Assembly (NCBI RefSeq): GCF_017741935.1 | Contig: NZ_JAGHMH010000028.1 | Coordinates: 124,001 to 188,000 of the forward strand | From: Rhizobium sp. 16-449-1b | GTDB taxonomy: Bacteria; Pseudomonadota; Alphaproteobacteria; Rhizobiales; Rhizobiaceae | Direction: 5' to 3' | DNA length: 64,000 nucleotides | In this document: positions 46,885-56,164 of the stretch, piece by piece | Position numbering within the stretch: the stretch's first letter is position 1 | How the letters are laid out: each line of letters begins with the position of its first letter | Translations under genes and position numbers: made by a program | The notes under the pieces: generated by a model | What the model was told of the DNA's origin: nothing | Database searches by the model: none | Seen by the model: only the letters and a program-made list of their open reading frames with translations

Positions 46885-47913
46885 ATGGACGATTCAAAAT
46901 TCGGCAAGAGAGACAAGAGAGGCCATTGGACGCCGAACGGCGTGCTGACGCCGGCACCGGTCTTCGTGCTGCCGCCAAACCCACTGAAATTCCTGAAGTG
47001 GCTGCCGAACTACTTCTTTCCGTGGAACGCCTTCTTCATGGTCACCGCGGCGATCTTCTGGTTTTTCCTGACGCCGGGGACCGAGACGACGAAGACCTTC
47101 TCCGTCGGCTGGATCGCGCTTATTTTCGCGCGCAACCTCGCGGCGTTCTTCCTGTTCTATGGTGTCATCGAACTGCGGCTTTACAAGCTTCGCCGCCAGG
47201 AAAACCGCTTTAAGTACAATCCGAATTTCCCGGCCGACAAGAAGAACACTGTCTTCCTATTCGGCTCGCAGGCCTATGACAGCATCATTCGCGGCGTCGG
47301 CACCGGCGTCACGATCTGGACCGCGATCGAGGTCGTGACGCTCTGGGCATTCGCGAACAACTACGTGCCGATGGCGAACTTCCACGACAATCCGGTCTGG
47401 CTTGCCTGCATCGTGCTCTTCGTGCCTGTGTTCCACGAAGCCTACTTCTTCGCGATCCACCGCGCGCTGCACATTCCGGCACTCTACAAGTTCGTGCATT
47501 CGGTGCACCACAATTCGGTCAATCCATCGCCCTGGTCATCGCTTGCGATGCACCCTGTCGAGCATCTGCTCTTCTTCGGTGAGGCGCTGATCCATCTGGT
47601 GATCTTCTCGCATCCGCTGGTCGCCATCTACAATCTGCACTCGCTGGCGCTCGGCGCGGTGGTCGGCCATGTCGGCTTCGACAAGATCGAGGCGGGCGAG
47701 GAAGGCGGGCTCGATACGCACGCCTATGCCCACTACCTCCACCACAAGTATTTCGAGGTGAACTATGCCGACGGCCTGATCCCGTTCGACAAGTGGTTCG
47801 GCACCTGGCACGACGGCACCAAGGATGGCGACGAAGCGATGAACGCGCGCTGGCAGAAGAAGCTTCAACGCGAGAACGCCCGCAAGGAAGCGCAGGAAGG
47901 CAACCAGGCATGA
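46885..47913 (+). CDS. mocD: MocD-type membrane di-iron hydroxylase (fatty acid hydroxylase family)
   Basis: 342 residues with about five membrane segments. The His clusters of the sterol desaturase/fatty acid hydroxylase family are all present: H184-x7-H192-x3-H196, H205/H208/H209, H223/H227, and H283/H286/H287. The family oxidises C-H bonds with O2. In rhizopine catabolism MocD, with MocE and MocF, is associated with oxidative removal of the O-methyl group. It has its own operator and is coupled to the PanB-like gene by a 4-bp overlap. Confidence 0.88.
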   Translation: MDDSKFGKRDKRGHWTPNGVLTPAPVFVLPPNPLKFLKWLPNYFFPWNAFFMVTAAIFWFFLTPGTETTKTFSVGWIALIFARNLAAFFLFYGVIELRLYKLRRQENRFKYNPNFPADKKNTVFLFGSQAYDSIIRGVGTGVTIWTAIEVVTLWAFANNYVPMANFHDNPVWLACIVLFVPVFHEAYFFAIHRALHIPALYKFVHSVHHNSVNPSPWSSLAMHPVEHLLFFGEALIHLVIFSHPLVAIYNLHSLALGAVVGHVGFDKIEAGEEGGLDTHAYAHYLHHKYFEVNYADGLIPFDKWFGTWHDGTKDGDEAMNARWQKKLQRENARKEAQEGNQA

Positions 47914-48692
47914 CCCGTGCATTGACCGTAGCCGATCTGCGCGCGCTCAAGGGCAAGCGCCAATTCCTGACCATGCATGTCGATAGCCCGGCGGAGGCCG
48001 CCGCCGCCGCCGAGGCCGGCATCGAGATGTTCACCTGCGAGGTGGACGAGCAGCTGCCGAGGATACGCAAGGCCGCCCCCACCGCCTTCATCCAGGCAGC
48101 CCATGTGCAGGGCTCCATCCACGACGAATCGAGCGCCATCCGCGAAGGTTTTCGCGCGCTCGATCTGGGCGCCAGCTGCATCTACTTCGCCGGCTCGTTG
48201 CGCCTGCTGGAAGCGATGGCCAAGGAGGGTATTCCCGTCAGCGGCCATGTCGGCCTCGTGCCGCGCTGGGCCACGTGGACGAACTTCCGCTCGATCGGCA
48301 AGACGCCTGAGGAGGCGGCATCGATCTATCGTCGCGTGAAGGATTATGAGCAGGCCGGTGCCTGGGCGGTCGAGATGGAGGTTGTCCCCGTCGCGATCGC
48401 CGAGTGGATCACGCGCTCGACGCCGCTGATCACGCTCGGAATGGGCTGCGGCGCCGTCTGCGATTCCCAGTATCTCTTCTCCTGCGACGTCCTTGGAACC
48501 GGCACGAGCCGCGTGCCGCGCCACGGCAAGCAATATGCCGATCTCGCCGCCGAGGAAGCGCGCCTGCAGGAACTACGCGTGAAAGCATTCCGGGCGTTCG
48601 CCGACGATGTCCGCGACCGGAAATATCCCGAGACCCGCCATGAGGTTCATGTCGGCGAAGAGGTCCTGGCAGCCGCCAAGACGCTCGTGTGA
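47910..48692 (+). CDS. Divergent PanB-family protein (ketopantoate hydroxymethyltransferase-like)
   Basis: 260 residues, start overlapping the mocD stop (ATGA). The segments VSGHVGLVPR (110-119), KTPEEAASIYRRVKDYEQAGAWAVEMEVVP (with Glu157 at the catalytic-Glu place) and the following barrel match PanB. However, the metal-binding segments differ: GDSLG is replaced by CEVDEQ and ADLPF by IQAAHV, so classical magnesium ligands are not evident. PanB uses methylene-THF to add a hydroxymethyl group. Here a related one-carbon transfer with THF is likely, but the substrate is unknown. Confidence 0.75.
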   Translation: MTRALTVADLRALKGKRQFLTMHVDSPAEAAAAAEAGIEMFTCEVDEQLPRIRKAAPTAFIQAAHVQGSIHDESSAIREGFRALDLGASCIYFAGSLRLLEAMAKEGIPVSGHVGLVPRWATWTNFRSIGKTPEEAASIYRRVKDYEQAGAWAVEMEVVPVAIAEWITRSTPLITLGMGCGAVCDSQYLFSCDVLGTGTSRVPRHGKQYADLAAEEARLQELRVKAFRAFADDVRDRKYPETRHEVHVGEEVLAAAKTLV

Positions 48693-48699
48693 GGTGGCC

Positions 48700-48724
48700 G
48701 GGCAGACGACAGCATCGTCTGCCC
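48700..48724. repeat. Hairpin between the panB-like gene and folD
   Basis: GGGCAGACGA/TCGTCTGCCC, a perfect 10-bp stem with a 5-nt loop, 8 bp after the panB-like stop. It is followed by a C-run, not a T-run, so it is more likely an RNA-stability element than a terminator. Confidence 0.5.
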
Positions 48725-48770
48725 TCCCCCACGCAACTTTCCCATAATTCTGTTCCCAACGAGGTCTTCG

Positions 48771-49673
48771 ATGGCTGCTCGCTTGATCGACGGACGGCAA
48801 TCCGCCGCCGCCGTCATCCAATCCGTGAAATCCGCGACCGAGGCTTTGCGTGATCGCGCCGGTGTGACCCCGGGGCTGGCGGTGATCATCGTCGGCGACG
48901 ATCCGGCGAGCCACGCCTATGTCGGCGCCAAGGGGCGGATGGCCAAGGACTGCGGTTTTTCTTCCATCCAGCATTCGCTCCCGGCGACCGCGACGCAGGA
49001 CGAAATCGCAGCGCTCGTTGCAAGCCTGAACGAGGATGAGGCCGTGCACGGCATTCTCGTGCAACTGCCGCTGCCGTCGCATCTCGATGCGGAGAAAATC
49101 ACGCAGTCGGTTCGGCCAGAGAAGGATGTCGATGGCCTGCATGTGGTCAATGCCGGCAAGGTCGCGACCGGCGATCTCGATGGAGGACTGATTTCCTGCA
49201 CGCCCGCCGGCGCCATGGTGCTCGTTCGCGGCGTCCATGGCAGCGATCTCTCAGGGCTCAGCGCCGTCGTCATCGGCCGATCGAACCTCTTCGGCAAGCC
49301 GATGTCGGCGCTTCTCCTTGCCGCCAATGCGACCGTGACCACCGCGCACTCCCGCACGCGGGACCTGCCGGCGATCTGCCGCGAGGCGGATATTCTCGTG
49401 GCGGCGGTCGGCCGGGCACGAATGGTCGGCAGGGACTGGGTGAAGCCTGGAGCAACGGTGATCGATGTCGGCATCAACCGCGTGCCGATGGAGGGCAATG
49501 CCGAGGGCAAGACCCATCTCGTCGGCGACGTGGCATTTGAGGAATGCAGCGAGATCGCCGGCGCGATAACGCCGGTTCCCGGCGGCGTCGGACCGATGAC
49601 GATCGCCATGCTGATGGCTAATACGGTGATCGCGGCATACCGCTCGAAGGGCATCGAGCCGCCGCGCTTCTGA
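48771..49673 (+). CDS. folD: Bifunctional methylene-THF dehydrogenase/cyclohydrolase
   Basis: 300 residues. Tyr50 and Lys54 (SHAYVGAKGRMA) are the catalytic pair, and QLPLP and PGGVGPMTIAML are FolD signatures. Oxidises 5,10-methylene-THF and hydrolyses the methenyl product to 10-formyl-THF, the substrate of PurU. In this cluster it would link formaldehyde captured on THF to formate release. The chromosome normally carries a housekeeping folD, so this copy is probably dedicated to the pathway (inference). Confidence 0.93.
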   Translation: MAARLIDGRQSAAAVIQSVKSATEALRDRAGVTPGLAVIIVGDDPASHAYVGAKGRMAKDCGFSSIQHSLPATATQDEIAALVASLNEDEAVHGILVQLPLPSHLDAEKITQSVRPEKDVDGLHVVNAGKVATGDLDGGLISCTPAGAMVLVRGVHGSDLSGLSAVVIGRSNLFGKPMSALLLAANATVTTAHSRTRDLPAICREADILVAAVGRARMVGRDWVKPGATVIDVGINRVPMEGNAEGKTHLVGDVAFEECSEIAGAITPVPGGVGPMTIAMLMANTVIAAYRSKGIEPPRF

Positions 49674-49850
49674 TCGCGCGGCACGGTCCTTATCCCCGCG
49701 AGTGCCCGCCATAACGCCGGTCTCACCAAAAGTTGTAGATGATATCGTCGTCAGCCTTCGTCCGTCCAATCAACCCGGTTGCTAAAAAACCATAATTGCT
49801 CCACCTACATTGTAGACAAACGCGAGCAGTCGGAATTGGATCAGAGCTTG

Positions 49851-51932
49851 ATGCGCATTAAATACGGTTTCCTCGGCATTCTCCTGGCGATTGCGCCCAC
49901 GGCCCATGCGCTGGACATGGGAGCGGTGCCGGTTCTGGCGCCGCAAAAGCAGCAGGAGCAGGCGGCACAGCTGAGCGCGCAATTCTTGACGCGCTACAGC
50001 TACCGGCCGGTCGCGCTCGACGACAACCTCTCGGTCAAGATCATGGATCGCTTCATCAAGTCGCTCGATCCGGATCGGATGATCTTCCTGCAGTCGGACA
50101 TCAACACCTTCATGGCCGACAGCACCAAGATCGACGACGCGATCAAGACGGAAGACCTGAAGCTCCCCTTCTCGATCTTCAACCTCTACGAACAGCGCAT
50201 CGTCGATCGCATGACCTATGCGCGCGATCTCCTGAAGAAGGGCTTCGATTTCACCGCGCAGGAAGACTACGCGCTGGTGCGCGACGATAAACCCTGGCCG
50301 CAATCCGAAGCCGAGAGCAACGATCTCTGGCGCAAGCGGGTGAAGGCCGACTGGCTGCGGCTGAAACTCGGCGGCCAGACCGAAGCCACCATTCGCGACA
50401 CGCTCGACAAGCGCTACAAGAATGCGCTCGAGCGCGCCTATAAGTACAAGAGCGACGACGTCTTCCAGTCCTTCATGGACGCCTATTCGACGTCGATCGA
50501 TCCGCATACCGACTACTTCGGCGCCACCGCATCGGCCGATTTCGATATTTCGATGAAGCTTTCGCTGGTTGGCATCGGCGCGGTGCTGCAGGAGCGCGAC
50601 GATTACACGACCATCCGCGAACTCGTTCCCGGCGGCCCGGCGCAGCTTTCCGGCAAGCTGGCGGTCGGAGACCGCATCACCGGTGTCGGCCAGGGCGCCG
50701 ACGGTCCGATCAAGGAAGTGATGGGCACGCGTCTCGATGAGGTCGTGCAGCTGATCCGCGGCGAGAAGGATTCGATCGTCCGCCTGGATATCCTGCCCGC
50801 CGACGCCGGCGCCGATGGTGGTCATCGCGTCATCAGCCTCGTGCGAGACAAGATCAGCCTCGACAAGCAGGCAGCCAAGAAGGCCGTTCTCCCGGTCAAG
50901 GACGGCGACGTCACCCGCAAGATCGGCGTGATCACGCTGCCGGCCTTCTACGAAGACTTCGAAGCTCGCCGCAAGGGCGACAAGGACTACAGAAGCGCCA
51001 GCCGCGACGTCGCCAAGCTATTGACCGAACTCAAGCAGGACAATGTCGACGGCGTGCTGATCGACCTGCGCAACAATGGCGGCGGTTCGCTCGCCGAGGC
51101 GATCGACCTCACCGGCCTATTCGTCGGCAAGGGCCCGGTCGTTCAGCAGCGCGGGGCCGATGGCAAGGTCGAGGTTCAAAGCGACGATCTGCCGACACCC
51201 GCATGGACCGGCCCTGTCGGCGTGCTGATCAATCGCGGCTCGGCTTCGGCCTCCGAGATCTTCGCGGCCGCCATCCAAGACTATGGCCGTGGCGTGATCA
51301 TCGGCGAGCCAAGCTTCGGCAAGGGCACCGTGCAGACCGTGGTCAATCTCGACCAAGTGGCGCGCAACGACAAGCCGAAATTCGGCGAGCTGAAGCTGAC
51401 GATCGCCCAGTTCTTCCGCGTCAACGGCGGTACCACACAGCTGCGCGGCGTGACCCCCGACATCGCCCTTCCCGGCCTCTCCGACCCGAAGACCTTCGGC
51501 GAAACCAGCTACGACAACGCGCTGCCCTGGGCGCAGATCAAGCCTGCCCGCTACAAGCAGTCCGGCAACCTAAAGGCGGAACTGCCGAAGCTGCAGGCCC
51601 TTCACGACAAGCGTGTGGAGACCGACCCGGACTTCCAGCGTCTTATCGAGGACGTTGCAGAACTGAAGGCACAGCGCGACAAGGGCGTGATCTCGCTCAA
51701 CGAAGCCGACCGCCGCAAGGAGCTGACCGCGCGCGAAAACCGCTTGAAGTCGCGCGCACAGCTGGATGATGGCGTCGACACCACCAACGACGATGGCCTG
51801 CAATCCAACGAGCGCAGCCTGACGGCCGACATCGCGCTCGAGAATGCGCGCAAGAAGGCCAAGGACGTTCTCCTGAACGAAGCCACCGCGATCCTGTCGG
51901 ATGCGGCCGGCTTGCAGGCGGGCGCTCGATAA
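49851..51932 (+). CDS. prc: Carboxy-terminal (tail-specific) processing protease
   Basis: 693 residues from the ATG at 49851, which yields the signal peptide MRIKYGFLGILLAIAPTAHA; an upstream ATG at 49779 would add a polar extension. Order: N-terminal helical domain, PDZ domain (LVGIGAVLQERDDYTTIREL), S41 protease with catalytic Ser466 (SASASEIF) and Lys491 (SFGKGTVQ), then a C-terminal domain. Periplasmic protease that degrades or matures proteins by their C-termini. Not obviously part of the moc-type locus. Confidence 0.92.
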   Translation: MRIKYGFLGILLAIAPTAHALDMGAVPVLAPQKQQEQAAQLSAQFLTRYSYRPVALDDNLSVKIMDRFIKSLDPDRMIFLQSDINTFMADSTKIDDAIKTEDLKLPFSIFNLYEQRIVDRMTYARDLLKKGFDFTAQEDYALVRDDKPWPQSEAESNDLWRKRVKADWLRLKLGGQTEATIRDTLDKRYKNALERAYKYKSDDVFQSFMDAYSTSIDPHTDYFGATASADFDISMKLSLVGIGAVLQERDDYTTIRELVPGGPAQLSGKLAVGDRITGVGQGADGPIKEVMGTRLDEVVQLIRGEKDSIVRLDILPADAGADGGHRVISLVRDKISLDKQAAKKAVLPVKDGDVTRKIGVITLPAFYEDFEARRKGDKDYRSASRDVAKLLTELKQDNVDGVLIDLRNNGGGSLAEAIDLTGLFVGKGPVVQQRGADGKVEVQSDDLPTPAWTGPVGVLINRGSASASEIFAAAIQDYGRGVIIGEPSFGKGTVQTVVNLDQVARNDKPKFGELKLTIAQFFRVNGGTTQLRGVTPDIALPGLSDPKTFGETSYDNALPWAQIKPARYKQSGNLKAELPKLQALHDKRVETDPDFQRLIEDVAELKAQRDKGVISLNEADRRKELTARENRLKSRAQLDDGVDTTNDDGLQSNERSLTADIALENARKKAKDVLLNEATAILSDAAGLQAGAR

Positions 51933-51952
51933 GGGCTACGCTGGTCAATTGA

Positions 51953-51987
51953 AAAAGCGGACGGCCAGGGTTTGGCCGTCCGCTTTT
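51953..51987. terminator. Strong bidirectional terminator
   Basis: 15-bp perfect stem AAAAGCGGACGGCCA/TGGCCGTCCGCTTTT with a 5-nt loop, between prc and the convergent kinase gene. A/T tracts at both bases suit both directions. Confidence 0.9.
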
Positions 51988-52041
51988 AAAGATTGAGAGC
52001 AGAGCATCGCTCGCCGACCATTGCCGAGTGGCATCGCCCGC

Positions 52042-55000
52042 TCAGCTCGTTCCCCCGACAGCGTCCAAGGCATTCCTCAGCTCATCCAGACCGTGCGGCT
52101 TAAGCAGCAAGACCGTCCTGGAACTGTCGTCCATCTCGGGCTTCTTCTCCGAACCCGTCGCGAAAACGATGCCGATCTCAGGCCAGCGCTTGCGCACCTC
52201 GCGACAGAAATCGTCTCCGGACATGCCGGGAAGACCGAGATCGGTCACCAGCACATCGATCGGTTCGCTTCCAAAGAGCGGCAGCGCCTCCTCGGCGGAT
52301 TCGGCCTCGATCACCTCGTGCCCGAGTTCGGCCAGCATGTCGGCGGTCGCCATCCGGATCAGCGCATTGTCTTCGACCAGAACCACTCGCAGCGCCTGCG
52401 ACGCGGCTGGCGAGACGGGCGCGGGCATGGCGGAGATGGACGTCTCCTTTCGGCGCTCGGCGTTCTTCTGCGTTTCGTCGATGACATGCCGGATCTTGCG
52501 GGCGAGCGCCTCGCGCGTGTAGGGCTTGGAGAGCAGCTGCACGCCGGGATCGAGCCGGCCGCCATGAACGATGGAGTTCTCGGTGTAGCCGGAGGTGAAG
52601 AGCACGGCGAGACCCGGCAGACGCTCCTTCGCCTTCTTCGCCATCTCGCTGCTTTTCAGCGGGCCAGGCATGACGACATCAGTGAAGAGCATATCGATGT
52701 GGATACCGCTTTCGATGACCGAAAGAGCGGCCGCCGCATCGCCGGCCTTCAGCACCCGGTAGCCGAGTTCCTGCAGCATTTCGACCACGGTGGTGCGCAC
52801 ACCCTCATCATCCTCGGCGACGAGAATTGTTTCCGGCCCGCCCTCGACGGGCGCATGCGGATCGACGACCTGCAGGTCTTCCTGCTGCAGCGAACGCGGC
52901 AGATACATCTTCACGGTCGTTCCGTGTCCGACCTCGCTGTAGATCTTCACATGCCCGCCCGACTGGCGAACGAAACCGTAGACCATGGAGAGGCCGAGCC
53001 CGGTGCCCTTCCCCTCCGGCTTCGTCGAGTAGAACGGCTCGAACACCTTGTCCAAAAGATCGGGCGAGATGCCCGACCCGGTGTCGGTCACCGAAATCGA
53101 CACATACTGGCCGGGCACGACATCCTGGTGCTGCCTTGCATAGGCGTCGTCGACATAGGCGTTGCCGGCCTCGATCGTCAGATTGCCGAAGCCCTCCATC
53201 GCATCGCGGGCATTGATCGCGAGATTGAGGAGCGCGTTCTCGATCTGCATCGGATCGACCAGCGTGTTCCACAAGCCGCCCGAGACGACGGTCTCCACCT
53301 CGACGCCTTCGCCGATCGTGCGCCGGATCATCTCGTCCATGCCGCGGATCAAGCGCCCGGCATTGACCACGCGCGGATCGAGCGCCTGCCTGCGGCCGAA
53401 GGCAAGCAGCTGGGCCGCGAGCTTGGCGCCGCGTTCCACGCCGGCCAGCGCGTTGGTGATCTTGCGCTGCGCCTTGTCGTTGCCGATAACGTCGCGCGAC
53501 AGGAGCTGGAGATTGCCCGCCACCACCTGCAGCAGATTGTTGAAGTCATGGGCGACGCCACCGGTCAAGTTGCCGATGGCCTCCATCTTCTGGGCCTGCT
53601 GCAGGGCAAGTTCGGTGTTGCGCAGAGCGATCGCCGCCTCGCGCTCTTCCGTCACGTCCCGACCGACCGCATGGATGGACGCGTCATAGGGAACCGCGGT
53701 CCAGGAGATCGTGCGGTAGCTCTTGTCCTTAGCCTGGTAACGATTTTCAAAGGAGAAGGTGGTCGCGCCCTCGCTGAGCTTGCCGACTTCGGCGAGTGTC
53801 GTCGCCATGTCCTCGGGATGGATGAAATCAAGAAAAGACCGGTTGATGAGCTCACTCTCCTCCCAGTCAAAGACCGTCTTCCATGCCGGATTGACCGCCG
53901 TTATCTTGGCCTCGAAGTCGGCGACCAACATGATATCGGTCGAGAGCCGCCACATCCGGTCGCGATCGGCGGTGCGTTCGGCGACGCGCTGCTCGAGCGT
54001 TTCGTTCAGCGCCTCGAGCTTCGCGCGGGTCTCGCGCTGGTCCTCGATATCGGTGTTCGTGCCGATCCAGCGGAAAACGCGGCCATCCTCGTCGCGCGAG
54101 GGCACCGCGCGGGCGATGTGCCAACGATAGGAACCATCGGCACGCCGCAGCCTGAGATCGGTCTCATAGGCCTCACCCGACGACAAGGCGAACCGCCAGC
54201 GGTCGGCCATGGCGGTGAAATCGTCGGGGTGGACGATCTTGGTCCAGGCGCCACCGTCGAGTTCGCCGGGTGCCGCACCGGCATATTCGTAGACGCGCTC
54301 GTTGAACCAATCGAGTTGGCCGTCGGGCCGCGCGGTCCAGACGTGGTTGGGGATCGCCTGGGCGAGAGCGCGGAAGCGGGCCTCGCTTTCCCTCAGTTCG
54401 CGCTGCGCCTTGCGGCGGTCGGTCACATCCTGCACGACGCCGACGAAGCGCAGCGGCTTGCCGCTAGCGTCGCGTTCGAACTCTCCCTTGCGGGCGATGA
54501 CGCGCTTCTGGCCGTTGTCGGCGCGGCGGATGCGGTACTCGACGTTCAGGGGCGAGGCGCCGGCCGCGCGCGTCCTGCCGTTGGAGCTGATCTCGCGGTC
54601 TTCCTCGACGATCAGCCCTTCCAGTGTCTCGATGCGGACATCGGCGGCATCCTCATATCCGTAAATCTTGCAGAATTCCGGCGTGGCGTTGAGGATGTTG
54701 GTTTCGAGATCGAGCGAAAAAACGCCGACACCGCCGGCTTCCTGAGCCCGGCGCAGCCGCGCTTCAGCGTCGCTCAGCGCCTGTGCCGTCAAGTGCTCCT
54801 CCGTGCGGTCACGCAGAACCTTTACCAGCCCGACGGGCGTTCCATCCTCGTCGCGGATCGGACGGATTTCTCCGTTGGCCCAGAAGCGTTCGCCGGATTT
54901 GCGCAGGTGCCAGCGGTCGTGATGGGCGTTGCCCTGTCTCAGTGCCGCGGCCATCGCCTCGCTCGCCTTGTCGGCGGCGCGATCCTCTGGCGTGAAGAGC

Positions 55001-56040
55001 AGTTGCCAATGCTTGCCGGCGACCTCGTCTTCGGTCCATCCGAAGATGCGGCGCGCGCCCTCGTTCCAGCGCAGGATGATCCCATCCAGATCGAGAGCGA
55101 GAATGGCGTAATCGATGGCGCCGTCCATGATCTGCCGGCTTTGGCGCTCGGATGCTCGCAGCCCCTCCTCCGCCGCGACGCGGTCGGTCACGTCGGAGCC
55201 TTGGACAAAGACGCCGACGATGCTGCCATCCGGCTCCGTTACCGGTTGATAGACCAGATCGACATATTTCCGCTCGACCGGATCGTCGGACGAGACCTGC
55301 AGATCGACCGGCAGCGCCCGTCCCTCATAGGCGACGCCCGATGTGTAGACCTGATCGAGCAGCTCGTAATAACCCTGCCCGCGCAGCTCCGGCAACGCAT
55401 CGCGTACCGACATGCCGACGACATTGCGCCCGCCGACAAGCTGGTTATAGGCCGCGTTCGTCAGCTCGAAGACATGATGGGGGCCGTGCATCATCGCGAC
55501 GAAGCCGGGCGCCTGCTCGAACATGCGGCGCAACCGCTCCTGCTCGCCATTGCGCCAGCGCTCGGCCGCGACCTTGGCGGTCGTCTCGACCACGATCGCG
55601 ATCACCCCGCACGGACGGCCGTCCTCATCCATGACGGGCGAATAATCGAGGTTCATGAAAACCTGTTCGGGCTTTCCTGTCCGGAAGAGCGTCAGCTCCT
55701 GATCCTGATAGGCGAGCGTCTTGCCCGCCAACCCCACCTTCATGACATTGTCGTTGAAATCCGCGACCTCCGGCCACCCCTCGCGGACCTTCGATCCCAG
55801 AAGCTGCGGATGCCGGCCGCCGGCGAAGACCGAATAGGCGTCATTATAGATCATGACGCCGTCTTCGCCCCAGAGTGTCACGATCGGCACTGGCGATTGC
55901 AGAATGGTCGAGGTCGTGACCTTCACGGCGTTCGGCCAAAGCGCAAGTGGACCGAGAGAGGTCTTCTCCCAGTTGAAGCCACGGATAAGCCGGGCGAGCT
56001 CGCCGTCATGGGCGAGAAAATCAAATTCATCAGGTTTCAT
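52042..56040 (-). CDS. Multi-PAS hybrid sensor histidine kinase
   Basis: 1332 residues from the ATG at 56040 (MKPDEFDFLAHDGELARL). Six PAS-like modules run from about residue 25 to 810, then HisKA with phospho-acceptor His831 (GGVAHDFNNLL), an ATPase domain (NLAINARDAMEG, GTGLGLSMVYGF), and two receiver domains with Asp1121 (FTDVVMPG) and Asp1267 (VTDLGLPG). No membrane segment is evident, so the sensor is probably cytoplasmic. The signal is unknown. No separate response regulator lies next to it. Confidence 0.9.
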   Translation of the reverse strand: MKPDEFDFLAHDGELARLIRGFNWEKTSLGPLALWPNAVKVTTSTILQSPVPIVTLWGEDGVMIYNDAYSVFAGGRHPQLLGSKVREGWPEVADFNDNVMKVGLAGKTLAYQDQELTLFRTGKPEQVFMNLDYSPVMDEDGRPCGVIAIVVETTAKVAAERWRNGEQERLRRMFEQAPGFVAMMHGPHHVFELTNAAYNQLVGGRNVVGMSVRDALPELRGQGYYELLDQVYTSGVAYEGRALPVDLQVSSDDPVERKYVDLVYQPVTEPDGSIVGVFVQGSDVTDRVAAEEGLRASERQSRQIMDGAIDYAILALDLDGIILRWNEGARRIFGWTEDEVAGKHWQLLFTPEDRAADKASEAMAAALRQGNAHHDRWHLRKSGERFWANGEIRPIRDEDGTPVGLVKVLRDRTEEHLTAQALSDAEARLRRAQEAGGVGVFSLDLETNILNATPEFCKIYGYEDAADVRIETLEGLIVEEDREISSNGRTRAAGASPLNVEYRIRRADNGQKRVIARKGEFERDASGKPLRFVGVVQDVTDRRKAQRELRESEARFRALAQAIPNHVWTARPDGQLDWFNERVYEYAGAAPGELDGGAWTKIVHPDDFTAMADRWRFALSSGEAYETDLRLRRADGSYRWHIARAVPSRDEDGRVFRWIGTNTDIEDQRETRAKLEALNETLEQRVAERTADRDRMWRLSTDIMLVADFEAKITAVNPAWKTVFDWEESELINRSFLDFIHPEDMATTLAEVGKLSEGATTFSFENRYQAKDKSYRTISWTAVPYDASIHAVGRDVTEEREAAIALRNTELALQQAQKMEAIGNLTGGVAHDFNNLLQVVAGNLQLLSRDVIGNDKAQRKITNALAGVERGAKLAAQLLAFGRRQALDPRVVNAGRLIRGMDEMIRRTIGEGVEVETVVSGGLWNTLVDPMQIENALLNLAINARDAMEGFGNLTIEAGNAYVDDAYARQHQDVVPGQYVSISVTDTGSGISPDLLDKVFEPFYSTKPEGKGTGLGLSMVYGFVRQSGGHVKIYSEVGHGTTVKMYLPRSLQQEDLQVVDPHAPVEGGPETILVAEDDEGVRTTVVEMLQELGYRVLKAGDAAAALSVIESGIHIDMLFTDVVMPGPLKSSEMAKKAKERLPGLAVLFTSGYTENSIVHGGRLDPGVQLLSKPYTREALARKIRHVIDETQKNAERRKETSISAMPAPVSPAASQALRVVLVEDNALIRMATADMLAELGHEVIEAESAEEALPLFGSEPIDVLVTDLGLPGMSGDDFCREVRKRWPEIGIVFATGSEKKPEMDDSSRTVLLLKPHGLDELRNALDAVGGTS

Positions 56041-56164
56041 GGACGTCGACCGGTTGCTCCCGCCAGTTATGTAGCGGAAACATCGACTTGGGGAAGTGGG
56101 GGCGGAGCGCAACCCAGCGCTTTATATTAGCGCCCGAACCGGGCGACAGGCGAAGACGACCACC

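Noticed and set aside
52021..56130. Plus-strand open frame of 1369 codons opposite the histidine kinase
   Set aside because: It mirrors the kinase in a GC-rich genome and shows no family motif; its length follows from codon bias on the other strand.
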